In this document: positions 18,521 through 27,189 of the stretch, one piece after another
Numbering within the stretch: the first letter of the stretch is position 1
Layout of the letters: every line of letters starts with the position of its first letter
Assembly (NCBI GenBank): GCA_003151115.1
Contig: PLWS01000007.1
Coordinates: 62,001-126,000 of the forward strand
Reading direction: 5' to 3'
DNA: 64,000 nt
Origin: Vulcanimicrobiota bacterium
Lineage (GTDB): Bacteria > Vulcanimicrobiota > Vulcanimicrobiia > Vulcanimicrobiales > Vulcanimicrobiaceae
Position numbers and translations under genes: made by a program
The notes under the pieces: model-generated
Told to the model about the DNA's origin: nothing
What the model saw: only the letters and a program-made list of their open reading frames with translations
Database searches by the model: none

Positions 18521-19549
18521 CTAATCCCTAATCGTTCCTGCGTTGGAGGTTTGTCCTGGACTGACCGTTACCGTCGTCGCCCCCTTCAGGCGCGAGCGAT
18601 CCGAACTGGAACCCCGCGATGAAAAACTCTCGCCCGCCGAGTTGGTGTATTGGTTGTAGACGTCCAAGCTGTACGTGCCCGCGGCCAGCGTGTGCAGAAG
18701 GAAGTTGCCCGACGCGTCGGTGGCAACGGTATTGCCGACTTGGTTTCCAGGCCCGGCCGCGACCACGACGGCGTTAGAAACCGGAGTGCCATCATTGTTG
18801 ACAAGGGTGCCGGAAATCATGCCTTCGTTGGAGTTGGCAGCGACAAACAGCGTTGGGCGCACCGCCAGACTGAGACTGTTGTGCGAGCCGGAGTTACCAT
18901 GATTGTCATCGCCGCGTCCCCAGCCGATCGACGGCGGCGTCAGGGATTCCATTAAGTTGAAATCCACGTTCAGCAGTTCGCTCGCGCCGGATCCAATCGT
19001 GAACGATCCGTTTTGCGTGATCGCGACGAGTCCGCCGCTGAGATAAGACGTGCTGGTCGCCTTGCCGGCATGCGATGACGATCTGTCGTTGTCCGTGACG
19101 AAATTCAGCGGAGCGCTTAGACCGCCGGTATAGAGCACGGAGCTCGCGGCAGTGTTGACGACGAACCGCACTTGCTGGTAGGTTTGCAAGTTATTGACGC
19201 TGGCCGTACCGACGTCGTCGCCCGAACCGTTCTGGAACTGAAGCAGATCAACGATAAACGGCGTGGTGTATTTGGCGACGACTTGGCTGTTGCCGGCGGC
19301 GTCGACGACGTCGATTTCACTGATGGCGAGATTAACGCGGGCCAGACCGGAGCCGAAGAACGCGGGCGGAGCGTCGCCGACGGCGACGTCCATCGTAGCG
19401 ATCCCGCCGTGCGTATCGAAAGGCTGAACGATGTTCTGCGGATTATATGGAGGCAGAGCCGATGGCGTGGCCGATTGCCCGTGCATCGCACAGGCTGCCG
19501 GCACAAATGCCAACAGCAAAGCGTAGAAAGCCTTAAAATGTCGCTTCAA
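18521..19549 (-). CDS. DUF4382 lipoprotein with C-terminal carboxypeptidase-regulatory-like domain
   Basis: 342 aa from a TTG start with GGAGG nine bases upstream. The N-terminus MKRHFKAFYALLLAFVPAACAMHG has a lipobox (PAAC|A). Residues 50-195 fit DUF4382 (MDVAVGDAPP...LARVNLAISEIDVVDAAGN...VDLLQFQNG...YQQVRFVV). Residues 245-340 form a beta-sandwich of the carboxypeptidase-D regulatory type (GMISGTLVNNDGTPVSNAVVVAAGP...TDASGNFLLHTLAAGTYSLDVYN). Surface or periplasmic adhesion or sensing is likely but unproven. First gene of the operon leading to the cyclic-di-GMP enzyme. Confidence 0.82.
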   Translation of the reverse strand: MKRHFKAFYALLLAFVPAACAMHGQSATPSALPPYNPQNIVQPFDTHGGIATMDVAVGDAPPAFFGSGLARVNLAISEIDVVDAAGNSQVVAKYTTPFIVDLLQFQNGSGDDVGTASVNNLQTYQQVRFVVNTAASSVLYTGGLSAPLNFVTDNDRSSSHAGKATSTSYLSGGLVAITQNGSFTIGSGASELLNVDFNLMESLTPPSIGWGRGDDNHGNSGSHNSLSLAVRPTLFVAANSNEGMISGTLVNNDGTPVSNAVVVAAGPGNQVGNTVATDASGNFLLHTLAAGTYSLDVYNQYTNSAGESFSSRGSSSDRSRLKGATTVTVSPGQTSNAGTIRD

Positions 19550-19589
19550 GCGCTCTATCCTCCGTGACTAAGTCCTAACCCGTGATGCG

Positions 19590-19598
19590 AATATAGCA
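19590..19598 (-). promoter_or_regulatory. extended -10 promoter of the DUF4382 operon
   Basis: The minus strand reads TGCTATATT, an extended -10, about 40 bp before the TTG start. No good -35. It has the same TGCTATA layout as the promoter at 1407, which may reflect a local preference. Confidence 0.4.
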
Positions 19599-19667
19599 CG
19601 TCCAACGCCAAAGACCATGCAAAATAATTGAGCAGAAAGGCCCATATACAAGAAGTGGTGGTTAAGA

Positions 19668-20081
19668 TTGCGTAAAGAGCCCCTTACGGAGGGCTGGGGA
19701 CGCATCGCTTGGCGCGGCGCGATGGAGGGGGCGGCCGGCGGCGCGCTCTTCGGGCTCGTCTATTTCTCGGGCGCCGTTCGCCGCTACCCGGCGCCGCCGT
19801 TCCTCGCAGAATATGCTGCGCTCTACACGGCCACATGCGTTGCCTGGGGAATCGGATACGCCTACCTGGCGGCTACACAGCCGCAGGTCAACCGCTTTCC
19901 GGTTCTCTCCGGTCTGGCATTCGGCGTCGTCGTGTACGTCGTGGCGCAGCTCGTCCTCTACGGCGTCGCCGCCGAGCAGATTCATACCGCGCAGCAAGTC
20001 GCATTCGGCCTTTCGGCAGCCTGTTTATTTTTCGGGTTACCGGTAGCGCTCATCGCGCGGCTCCTCGAGCGCACGCGGTGA
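19668..20081 (+). CDS. small integral membrane protein, unknown family
   Basis: 137 aa with four hydrophobic segments (about 18-36, 48-66, 78-100, 108-130), many Gly/Ala and a basic C-terminus. The TTG start at 19668 has only a weak upstream site; ATG at 19722 is an alternative that would remove part of the first segment. It overlaps alr by GTGA, so it is translated together with alanine racemase. Function not recognised. Confidence 0.6.
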   Translation: MRKEPLTEGWGRIAWRGAMEGAAGGALFGLVYFSGAVRRYPAPPFLAEYAALYTATCVAWGIGYAYLAATQPQVNRFPVLSGLAFGVVVYVVAQLVLYGVAAEQIHTAQQVAFGLSAACLFFGLPVALIARLLERTR

Positions 20082-21187
20082 TCGGGACGCTGCGCATCTC
20101 AACCGGCGCGCTGCGGCGGAACGCCAAAGCCTTGCGCGATCTCGCGGCGCCGGCCCGCGCCGCTTTCGTCGTCAAGTCAAATGCTTACGGTCACGGGCTC
20201 GTTGGAACCGCGCATGCGATCGAAGAATATGCCGACGCGCTCGGCGTCTATTCCGTCGAAGAAGGCCTGACGCTGCGCGAAGCCGGCATCGCGGCGCCGA
20301 TCATGGTGCTCGGTCCGTCGCCGGTCGAGCTGCTCGATGACGCGCTGAGGCACGATCTGCAAATCACGATCTGGGATGACGGCCTGTATCTGGAAACCGT
20401 TGCGAACATCGCTCGCCGTCACGGGAAAACGTTTGGAGTCCAAGTTAAAGTGGATACGGGCGTCAGGCGCTTGGGTCTCGATCCGTCCCAAGCCGGAAAG
20501 GCGATCAAACGCATCGCAAGCACTCCCGGAATCGCGCTGACGGGGATATTCTCGCACTTGGCTTCAGCCGAAGAGTTGGACTCCGCATTCACGCTCGCGC
20601 AGGTCGAGACGCTGAATGCTGCGATCGGCGACGCCAAACTCGACTCGGATCCGCTGCGTCACATCGCCGCATCTGCTGCCGCCATACTGTGGCCGCAGAC
20701 CCGTTTGGATCTCGTGCGCTTCGGCATCGCACTCTACGGTTTGTGGCCCTCGAAGCAAACGCGTGCAGCTTGCCCGCTGGAACTGGAGCTGGAACCGGCT
20801 CTTGCATTTGAAAGCCGCCTCGCCGCAGTCCGGAAGATTGAAGCCGGCACCGCCGTCGGATACGGCGGAACGTTCCGCGCTCCGCGGCCGATGCGCGTCG
20901 GCGTCGTGCCGTTCGGTTATGCCGACGGCATTCCGCGCGCGCTCTCCAATCGCGGCGCGTTCGTCGTCGCCGGAAAACGCTGCCCCATTGCGGGCCGCGT
21001 CTGCATGAACATGACGATTCTCGATCTGGGAACGACCAACGCGCGTCCGGGCGATCGCGTCGTGCTGATCGGGAGCGACGGCGGCAGCGCAGTTTCGGCC
21101 GACGATTGGGCCGACTGGGCCGGCACGATCAATTACGAGATCGTCACGCGACTGCCGGCCGGTTTACCGCGATCCTTCGAAGACTAG
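20078..21187 (+). CDS. alr: alanine racemase
   Basis: 369 aa from GTG at 20078; the 492-aa track version is over-extended. PLP enzyme making D-alanine for peptidoglycan. The PLP lysine is K33 in VVKSNAYGHG; later motifs are QVKVDTGVRRLG, the HIAASAA segment, RFGIALYG, VGYGGTF (catalytic Tyr region), VPFGYADGIPR and GRVCMNMTILDLG. It supplies the substrate for Ddl, encoded about 3 kb away. It ends in a 4-bp convergent overlap with citrate synthase. Confidence 0.95.
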   Translation: MIGTLRISTGALRRNAKALRDLAAPARAAFVVKSNAYGHGLVGTAHAIEEYADALGVYSVEEGLTLREAGIAAPIMVLGPSPVELLDDALRHDLQITIWDDGLYLETVANIARRHGKTFGVQVKVDTGVRRLGLDPSQAGKAIKRIASTPGIALTGIFSHLASAEELDSAFTLAQVETLNAAIGDAKLDSDPLRHIAASAAAILWPQTRLDLVRFGIALYGLWPSKQTRAACPLELELEPALAFESRLAAVRKIEAGTAVGYGGTFRAPRPMRVGVVPFGYADGIPRALSNRGAFVVAGKRCPIAGRVCMNMTILDLGTTNARPGDRVVLIGSDGGSAVSADDWADWAGTINYEIVTRLPAGLPRSFED

Positions 21188-22359
21188 TGTGAAGCCGAAC
21201 CGTTGCCCGTTCGCCGTTCGATCGGTTCGAATGCGTGCACCGGCGGACCGGAATACGTCGCTTGCGGGCGGATGAGGCGGTTGTCCGCGAGCTGTTCCAA
21301 AACGTGCGCCGCCCAGCCGGCGATGCGGCCGCAGGCGAAGATTGGCGTAAATTCGTCGCCGGGGAATCCTAAACTGTAGAAGAGCGGCGCCGTGTAGAAA
21401 TCGACGTTGGCGTAAATGCTCTTGTCGGGCTTCTTCTCGCGCAAAACGAGATTGGACGCATCTTCAAGCGCACGCGCGATCTTATACCATTTCGGATCGT
21501 GCAGTTCGCTCAGTTTTTTCGCGACCGCTTCCAAATGCCGCGCGCGCGGATCGCGGACTTTGTATTCGCGATGGCCCATCCCCATGATGCGCTCGCCGCG
21601 TGCGAGCACTTCGCGCACGTAGGCTTCCGCGCGTTCGGGTTTGCCGACTTCGAGCAGCACGCGGCCGACGGCACTCGCGGCGCCGCCGTGCGCTTCGCCC
21701 TCGAGCGTCGCGATCGCCGACGTCACCGCCGCATAGAGGTCGGCTTTGGTCGAAGCGGTCACGCGCGCTGAAAACGTGGATGCGTTGAACGAGTGATCCG
21801 CCAGCAGCACGAGGTAGGTGTCCATCGCGTCCTCGGCGACTTCGGACGGCTCGCTACCGCGGCACATATAAAGGAAGTTCGCCGCTTGTGAAAGATCGTG
21901 CCGCGGTTCGATCGGTTCGAGCCCGCGCCGGATGCGATCCCACATGGCGACGGCGGTCGGCACTTTTGCGATCAACTCGATCGCGGTGTGAACGTCGGAG
22001 ACGTGCGCGCCGTGTGCGTCGACCGGCACGAAGATTGCAAGCCCTGAAACGATCGTGCGCAGCACGTCCATGGGCCAAGCGTCTTTGGGAACGCGCTCCA
22101 TCGCATTGATGAGCGGCTCGGGCAGCATGCGGTGCGCGCCGAGTTCTTTGCGCAGCTCGTCGAGCTGTTTCGCGGAGGGGAGACGTCCATACAACAGGAG
22201 ATGCACGACTTCTTCGAAGCACGCGTTGGGCGCCAAATCGTCGATGTCGTAACCGCGGTAGGTGAGCCGCCCTTCCTTACCCTCGACGTTGGAAAGCAGC
22301 GTGCTGCCGACAACGACGCCTTCGAGGCCCCGGTCGACGACGATCCCTGTTGTAGACAT
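21184..22359 (-). CDS. citrate synthase (type II-like/2-methylcitrate synthase family)
   Basis: 391 aa. Condenses acetyl-CoA (or propionyl-CoA) with oxaloacetate. Motifs: LTYRGYDIDDLA, LADHSFNASTFSARV (catalytic His), HGGAASAVG, the signature GMGHREYKVRDPRA, and NVDFYTAPLFYSLG with the catalytic Asp. Length fits the short bacterial form without the allosteric N-terminal domain. Citrate versus 2-methylcitrate synthase cannot be separated here; no prp genes are nearby. The start has AAGGAGAG and lies 9 nt after the stop of the secreted-protein gene upstream, so they share a transcript. Confidence 0.93.
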   Translation of the reverse strand: MSTTGIVVDRGLEGVVVGSTLLSNVEGKEGRLTYRGYDIDDLAPNACFEEVVHLLLYGRLPSAKQLDELRKELGAHRMLPEPLINAMERVPKDAWPMDVLRTIVSGLAIFVPVDAHGAHVSDVHTAIELIAKVPTAVAMWDRIRRGLEPIEPRHDLSQAANFLYMCRGSEPSEVAEDAMDTYLVLLADHSFNASTFSARVTASTKADLYAAVTSAIATLEGEAHGGAASAVGRVLLEVGKPERAEAYVREVLARGERIMGMGHREYKVRDPRARHLEAVAKKLSELHDPKWYKIARALEDASNLVLREKKPDKSIYANVDFYTAPLFYSLGFPGDEFTPIFACGRIAGWAAHVLEQLADNRLIRPQATYSGPPVHAFEPIERRTGNGSASH

Positions 22360-22368
22360 AATCTCTCC

Positions 22369-23310
22369 TTAGTCCGGTACCTCCGCTAGGTGCTGACCGT
22401 ATTCCCGCGGGTTGAAATACCAGCCCGGAAGCGAGCTCGGAAACGTGATGTCGGTGAAGTCGAAGTCGACCGTCGCACCGTCGCCGCCGTAGACCGTTTG
22501 CGTTCCGTTGGATTCGACGCGCGGCTCCACAATGCCGTGCAAGTGCGTGACCACCAGCTGTCCGCTGAGATACCCGAGCGTGTAGGTGAAGGTAACGGGG
22601 AAAATCCCCTCGTCGCCCGTGAACAGCCGGTCGTGCGCGATGATGCGCCGCAGTTCGTAACTCTTCTTGTCCACCCAGATCTGGCGCAACACGTTCCGTT
22701 CGGGATCGCGGCGCGGACGCAGGACGAGGTGCAAGAGGTTTCGCTCGACCGTCATCTGCGGAACGTCGTAGTCGGACTCGCCGATGGCGATGACGGAGCC
22801 GATGGTTTTGAGCGGCTCGGATGACGGCTCGGGCGTCGGCACGTACGATTGCGGGTTGATGTGCTGGCTAACCGGCGCAGCTGCAAAGACGTCCGCGGTC
22901 GGCGGACCCGGATCGGTGGCTTCATTGAGCGCCGGACGGTCGAAACTCGGCGGCCCTTCGGCATCGTCGCGATAGATGCGGCGCGTCAGCGCGGCGCGGT
23001 CGAGATTGCGAACCCAGTAGTGCGTGGTGTACGAGCCGAGCGGATCGGGATAGGGCGAGGCGCCGGGCTCGGCAGCGTAATTCGTGTATTGCGTGCGGAC
23101 CATCGTGTACGTCTCGTAGGCCGGCGGAGGACGGCGCGCGCGAAAGACCCGGCGGATCATGCCGAGGACGCGAACGGGCGTCAGGGATTGATAGGGAGGC
23201 AGCGTTACCTGTGGGGCCGGCGTCGCCTGGGCCCCCGTGCGGATAGGAGCGGCCAGCGAAACGCCAAGGACGGCGGCGGCAAAGAGTACCGCCAGAGAAT
23301 TTTTCAGCAT
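22369..23310 (-). CDS. secreted protein of unknown function, Pro-rich N-terminal half
   Basis: 313 aa. Signal peptide MLKNSLAVLFAAAVLGVSLAAPIRTGAQA, then a Pro-rich stretch, then an apparently all-beta C-terminal half (MTVERNLLHLVLRPRRDPERNVLRQIWVD...YELRRIIAHDRLF...FPVTFTYTLGYLSGQLVVTHLHGIVEPRVESNG). The beta pattern of long strands and charged turns recalls outer-membrane lipoprotein-sorting (LolA/DUF2092-like) folds, but I cannot prove that. Upstream neighbour of citrate synthase in one transcript, with no obvious functional link. Confidence 0.7.
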   Translation of the reverse strand: MLKNSLAVLFAAAVLGVSLAAPIRTGAQATPAPQVTLPPYQSLTPVRVLGMIRRVFRARRPPPAYETYTMVRTQYTNYAAEPGASPYPDPLGSYTTHYWVRNLDRAALTRRIYRDDAEGPPSFDRPALNEATDPGPPTADVFAAAPVSQHINPQSYVPTPEPSSEPLKTIGSVIAIGESDYDVPQMTVERNLLHLVLRPRRDPERNVLRQIWVDKKSYELRRIIAHDRLFTGDEGIFPVTFTYTLGYLSGQLVVTHLHGIVEPRVESNGTQTVYGGDGATVDFDFTDITFPSSLPGWYFNPREYGQHLAEVPD

Positions 23311-23346
23311 ACTCGGCTTGTATAACGTCTGGGAGGCTCCCGAATG

Positions 23347-23505
23347 TTACGCCAGGCGCGACATGTCTATCCGGCGTCCTCCCAGCATCACGAAGGAAGG
23401 CTTTTCAAGCGTGCGGATATTTGCGGCAGGATCGTCGGAAACGGCGATCACGTCGGCGAGTTTCCCCGGTGCGAGCGCCCCGTGCGGACAGCGGCAATCG
23501 AACAT
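23347..23505 (-). pseudogene. C-terminal remnant of an imidazolonepropionase-like amidohydrolase
   Basis: Not in the ORF track. The minus frame from ATG 23505 encodes 52 residues whose core GALAPGKLADVIAVSDDP...FVMLGGRRID is the C-terminal small-domain signature of secreted amidohydrolases/imidazolonepropionase-like enzymes (G-x-L-x-G-K-x-A-D-x-x-x-x-x-x-x-P ... V-x-x-x-G). The about 350-residue metal-binding barrel that should precede it is absent. Its ATG overlaps the stop of the upstream secreted-protein gene (TAATG), so the scrap is probably still translated by coupling. Best read as a deletion remnant. Confidence 0.75.
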
Positions 23506-23936
23506 TATTCTTCTCCTGCGCTCCACGTTGAGCCGTCAGTGAACTTCACATACTGCACCGTACACTTCGGCTGCGGTTCGCTCGAGAAGATGAACTTGGT
23601 CTGGCCACTGAAATCGTTGAACTTGTGATGGATGGTGATCCCGGGCGAGAACGTGCCGACGTCGCGGATCGATGCCATCGATTTTTCCATCTCGACGCCA
23701 AAGCGGACGGTGGTCGCGGTCTTGTCGCTTTCGTTCGTGAACTTGATCTCCAGCGGTCCCGATTTCTTCGTCAATGCGATGGCGGCGCTTGGCGTTACGT
23801 TGGGGCCCTGCTGGTAATCGATGTGACAGTAATCGACGATGATCGGGGAGGCAGGTTTGGCAAGCGTAACGCTTGCCGGAATCAATGCAGCCAGAACGCT
23901 CGCGGCTGCGGCAGCTCCAAGATAATGAAGACGCAC
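23505..23936 (-). CDS. secreted protein, unknown family
   Basis: 143 aa from GTG at 23936, chosen because GAGG lies five bases upstream and because the signal peptide then sits at the N-terminus (VRLHYLGAAAAASVLAALIPASVTLAKPAS). The mature part is about 110 residues of beta-type sequence (GPLEIKFTNESDKTATTVRFGVEM...VGTFSPGITIHHKFND) with two Cys. It follows ddl by 7 nt and so continues the dcw transcript where ftsQ might be expected, but it has no transmembrane anchor or POTRA-like pattern. Function unknown. Confidence 0.7.
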   Translation of the reverse strand: MRLHYLGAAAAASVLAALIPASVTLAKPASPIIVDYCHIDYQQGPNVTPSAAIALTKKSGPLEIKFTNESDKTATTVRFGVEMEKSMASIRDVGTFSPGITIHHKFNDFSGQTKFIFSSEPQPKCTVQYVKFTDGSTWSAGEE

Positions 23937-23943
23937 GATTACC

Positions 23944-24888
23944 TCATTTCGTAAGTACGCGTTCGCCATTGCGCGAAAGCGCGTAGCCCAAGAGCCTGTC
24001 GACGAGCGCGTTATAGCCGATGCCCACCGCATTGCAAACGTCGGGCAGAACGCTCGTCGGCGTCAGGCCGGGCAACGCGTTGATTTCCAAGATGTAAGGG
24101 CGCCCTTCCTTGCTGACGATGAAATCCGTGCGCGAGTAATCCCGAAGACCGATGAGGCGGTGCGCCGAAAGCGCGAGCATGCCGATCCGCGCCGCGAGAT
24201 CGGGGTCGATCGGCGCGGGAACCACATGCGTGCTGCCGCCGGGAGCATACTTGGACTCGAAATTATAAAACTCGCCGGCATTTGAGATGATCTCGGCAAC
24301 CGGCAGCGCTTCTTCACCCAGCACTGCGCACGTAAACTCGCGTCCGGGAATAAACTCCTCGGCGATCACTTCGGCGTATTGTTCGGCGGATGCGATCATC
24401 GCTTGCGACCACTGTTCGTGGGTGCGGACGATCGAGACGCCCGCGCTGCTGCCCTGATAGCGCGGCTTGACGACCAGCGGCAGATCGAGCGAACCCGGCA
24501 AGAGCGGCAGCGTGCCACCTGAGAGATCGAAGAGATCCCAGGTTGCGGTCGGCAAGCCTTCGGCCGAAAAAAGCTTCTTGGTGAGGTGCTTGTCCATCGC
24601 CAGCGCGGCCGACTCCAAACCGCTGCCCGTGTACGGAAGGCCGAGAAAATCGAGAATGCCCTGCAGTTGTCCGTCTTCGCCGCCCGGGCCGTGCAGCGCG
24701 TTAAAAACCGCATCAGGCGCGATGTCGCGAATCGCGTCGACGAACTTCCGATCGTAGTCGAGCGACTGCGCGGTGTAACCGAGCGACTCGAGCGCGCGCA
24801 TAACGCCCGTTCCGGTTCGAATGGAGATCTCGCGCTCGGCGCTCGAACCGCCCATCACGACCGCGATGCGGGCTTTTTTCTTTTTCAT
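23944..24888 (-). CDS. ddl: D-alanine--D-alanine ligase
   Basis: 314 aa from ATG 24888, overlapping the murB stop (ATGA). ATP-grasp enzyme making D-Ala-D-Ala for MurF. Motifs: VVMGGSSAEREIS at the N-terminus, ALHGPGGEDGQLQG, MDKHLTKKLF, LVVKPRYQGSSAGVS, EEFIPGREFTCAVLG and the C-terminal DFIVSKEGRPYILEINALPGLTPTS. Full family length. It draws D-alanine from the nearby alr. Confidence 0.96.
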   Translation of the reverse strand: MKKKKARIAVVMGGSSAEREISIRTGTGVMRALESLGYTAQSLDYDRKFVDAIRDIAPDAVFNALHGPGGEDGQLQGILDFLGLPYTGSGLESAALAMDKHLTKKLFSAEGLPTATWDLFDLSGGTLPLLPGSLDLPLVVKPRYQGSSAGVSIVRTHEQWSQAMIASAEQYAEVIAEEFIPGREFTCAVLGEEALPVAEIISNAGEFYNFESKYAPGGSTHVVPAPIDPDLAARIGMLALSAHRLIGLRDYSRTDFIVSKEGRPYILEINALPGLTPTSVLPDVCNAVGIGYNALVDRLLGYALSRNGERVLTK

Positions 24889-25832
24889 TCGACGAAGACG
24901 CCGACGAGGTGCACTTCGAGCTGGAGATCCACGCCGAATTGATCGCTCACCGCGCGGCGGACGCGCGCGAGCAACGTCGCGACGTCTTTGGCGGACGCAT
25001 TGCCGGTGTTGGTGATGAAGTTCGCATGCAGCGCCGAGACTTCCGCACCGCCTTGTTGCCACCCCTTGGCTCCGGCAGCTTCGATCAGACGCGCCGCCTT
25101 GTCGCCTTCGGGGTTGCGGAAACACGAACCGGCGTTGGGCAGCGCGATCGGCTGCGTGTTCTTGCGGCGGATAAGACGCGTTTGCATCTCCTCGCGCACG
25201 GTTTGCGCTTCACCGCGTTCGAACGCCAGCATCACGCGCGAAACGATCGCGTCGCGCGCGAGCGACGTGTGGCGGTAATAATAATGAACGGAGACGGGGT
25301 GCGCCTGCGGTTTGGCCGGCGACTGTACCCAGACCTCGCGCACGAAGTCGCCCATCTCGCGATCGGTGCCCGCGTTCATGCGCAGCGATCCGCCGACGCT
25401 GCCGGGAATTCCGGCCAGCGACCCGATGCCGACCGCGCCGGCCGACGCCGCCTTCGCGGTGAGCAGCGACATCGCAGCCGAAGCGCCCGCGCGCACCGTC
25501 ACTTCTGCGCCGTCGTCCGCGACGTCGATCGCGGCGAACTCTCCGGCTAGCCGCAAAACCAGGCCGCGAATGCCGCCGTCGCCGACGAGCAGATTGCTTC
25601 CGCTGCCGAGCACGAACCACGGCAGCTTGCGGCGCGCGCATAGACGCATGACCTCTGCGAGCTGATCTTCGCTCTCTACCACGACCCATGCGTCGGCCGG
25701 TCCGCCGATCTTCCACGAGGTGTAAGGGGCCAGCGGTTCGTCGAAGCGCACCGCTTCGCCGCAGATTGCCGAGAGCTTTTGCCGGTCGGCATCGGTCAGC
25801 AGGCTGCGCAGTTCGGAATCGGCGGCGATCAC
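24885..25832 (-). CDS. murB: UDP-N-acetylenolpyruvoylglucosamine reductase
   Basis: 315 aa from GTG at 25832, overlapping the murC stop as GTGA. FAD/NADPH-dependent reductase giving UDP-MurNAc. Motifs: YTSWKIGGPADAWV, FVLGSGSNLLVGDGGIRGLVLRL (FAD binding), GIPGSVGGSLRMNAG, and NAGSCFRNPEGDKAARLIEAAG containing the catalytic Ser. Type I MurB length. Confidence 0.96.
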   Translation of the reverse strand: MIAADSELRSLLTDADRQKLSAICGEAVRFDEPLAPYTSWKIGGPADAWVVVESEDQLAEVMRLCARRKLPWFVLGSGSNLLVGDGGIRGLVLRLAGEFAAIDVADDGAEVTVRAGASAAMSLLTAKAASAGAVGIGSLAGIPGSVGGSLRMNAGTDREMGDFVREVWVQSPAKPQAHPVSVHYYYRHTSLARDAIVSRVMLAFERGEAQTVREEMQTRLIRRKNTQPIALPNAGSCFRNPEGDKAARLIEAAGAKGWQQGGAEVSALHANFITNTGNASAKDVATLLARVRRAVSDQFGVDLQLEVHLVGVFVE

Positions 25833-27187
25833 GCCGAGACGTCCCGCGCGAGTTCGGCCGCAACCTTCGTGATGTTGCCTGCTCCCAGCATGAGTACCAG
25901 CGCGTTCGCGGGCGCCTCGCGTTGCAGCACTTGGCGCAGATCGTGCACGTATTTGACGTACGATGTCGGCACGCCGGCGGCTTCCAGCGGTTCCCCGATG
26001 AGCCGTTCGGTCACGCCCTCGATCGGCGTTTCGCCGGCGCCGTAAACCGGCGCGAGGTACACGCGGTCCGCGTCGGTGAGCGCTTCGGCAAACGCTCGTG
26101 CCAAATACGCGGTGCGCGTGTAGCGGTGCGGCTGAAATGCGACGACGATCGGCCCGTGATGGTAGCGGCGCGCAGCGGCGATCGTTTCACGCACCGCCGT
26201 CGGATGATGCGCGTAGTCGTCGACGACGATCATGCGCGCGGTCGTTGCGAGCACGTCGAAGCGGCGGCGCACGCCGCGAAAACCGCTCAGCGATTCGGCC
26301 ATGGAAGCGAACGGAATATTGAGCGCCCATCCAACCGCGGCAGCGGCCAGCGCGTTTTCGATGTTCATCGCGCCCGGCACGTGCAGCTCCACCGTTCCCA
26401 GGCGCGCGCCGTCGGCGAAAAGTTCGAACGTCGACTGCAGGTGTCCAAAGCGGATGTTCGACGCATGCACGTTCGCATCGGCGGCGATTCCGAACGTGAT
26501 CGTGCGCGCGCGGCGCGCGTTTTGCGCGAGCAAACGCGTCAGCGGATTATCCACGCCGACGATTGCCGCGCCATCGGGCGGCGCTTTTGCCAGAAACTCT
26601 TCGAAGGCCGCGACGAGCTTCGGAATCTCCGCGTCCGACGTCAGATGATCGTTCTCGATGTTCGTTACCACCGCAACGGCGGGATCGAGAAGCGTGAACG
26701 ATCCGTCCGATTCGTCGGCTTCGGTCAGAAACCACGGAGCGGTGCCTTCGTGCGCGTTGGTGCCGAGCAAGCCGTCAATTCCACCGAGCACGAGGCTGGC
26801 GTCGACGTTGGCGCCGCGCAAGACCGCGGCGGTCATCGCCGTCGTAGTCGTCTTGCCGTGCGTGCCGCAGATCGCGATGCCGCGGCGTCCTTCCATGATG
26901 CGCGCGAGCATCTCGCCGCGTCCGATAACGGGAATGCCGCGCTCGATCGCCGAGCGATACTCGGGGTTTTCGGGATCGATCGCAGAACTGACGACGACGG
27001 TGGTCGCACCGTTGATGTTGCGCGCATCGTGTCCGACGGAAATCGTCGCGCCGGCAGCTCGCAATTCTTTCAGCAGCGGCGAATCGATCGCGTCCGAGCC
27101 GGTCACGCGTTCGCCGCGTAGCAGCAGGATGCGCGCGATGGCGCTCATACCGATGCCGCCGATTCCGACGAAGTGCAGTGTGCGCAA
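25829..27187 (-). CDS. murC: UDP-N-acetylmuramate--L-alanine ligase
   Basis: 452 aa from TTG at 27187 (LRTLHFVGIGGIGMSAIA), just 2 nt after the murG stop; the track start is inside murG. ATP-dependent Mur ligase adding L-Ala to UDP-MurNAc. Rossmann-like GIGGIGMS at 8-15, P-loop GTHGKTTTT (108-116), VTNIENDH with the Mg/substrate residues, VDDYAHHPTAVRETI and FQPHRYTRT in the C-terminal domain. Full length. Confidence 0.96.
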   Translation of the reverse strand: MRTLHFVGIGGIGMSAIARILLLRGERVTGSDAIDSPLLKELRAAGATISVGHDARNINGATTVVVSSAIDPENPEYRSAIERGIPVIGRGEMLARIMEGRRGIAICGTHGKTTTTAMTAAVLRGANVDASLVLGGIDGLLGTNAHEGTAPWFLTEADESDGSFTLLDPAVAVVTNIENDHLTSDAEIPKLVAAFEEFLAKAPPDGAAIVGVDNPLTRLLAQNARRARTITFGIAADANVHASNIRFGHLQSTFELFADGARLGTVELHVPGAMNIENALAAAAVGWALNIPFASMAESLSGFRGVRRRFDVLATTARMIVVDDYAHHPTAVRETIAAARRYHHGPIVVAFQPHRYTRTAYLARAFAEALTDADRVYLAPVYGAGETPIEGVTERLIGEPLEAAGVPTSYVKYVHDLRQVLQREAPANALVLMLGAGNITKVAAELARDVSA

Positions 27188-27189
27188 GG

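Noticed and set aside
23344-23628. 94-aa plus-strand ORF
   Set aside because: Antisense of the amidohydrolase remnant and the secreted protein; no ribosome site and no pattern.
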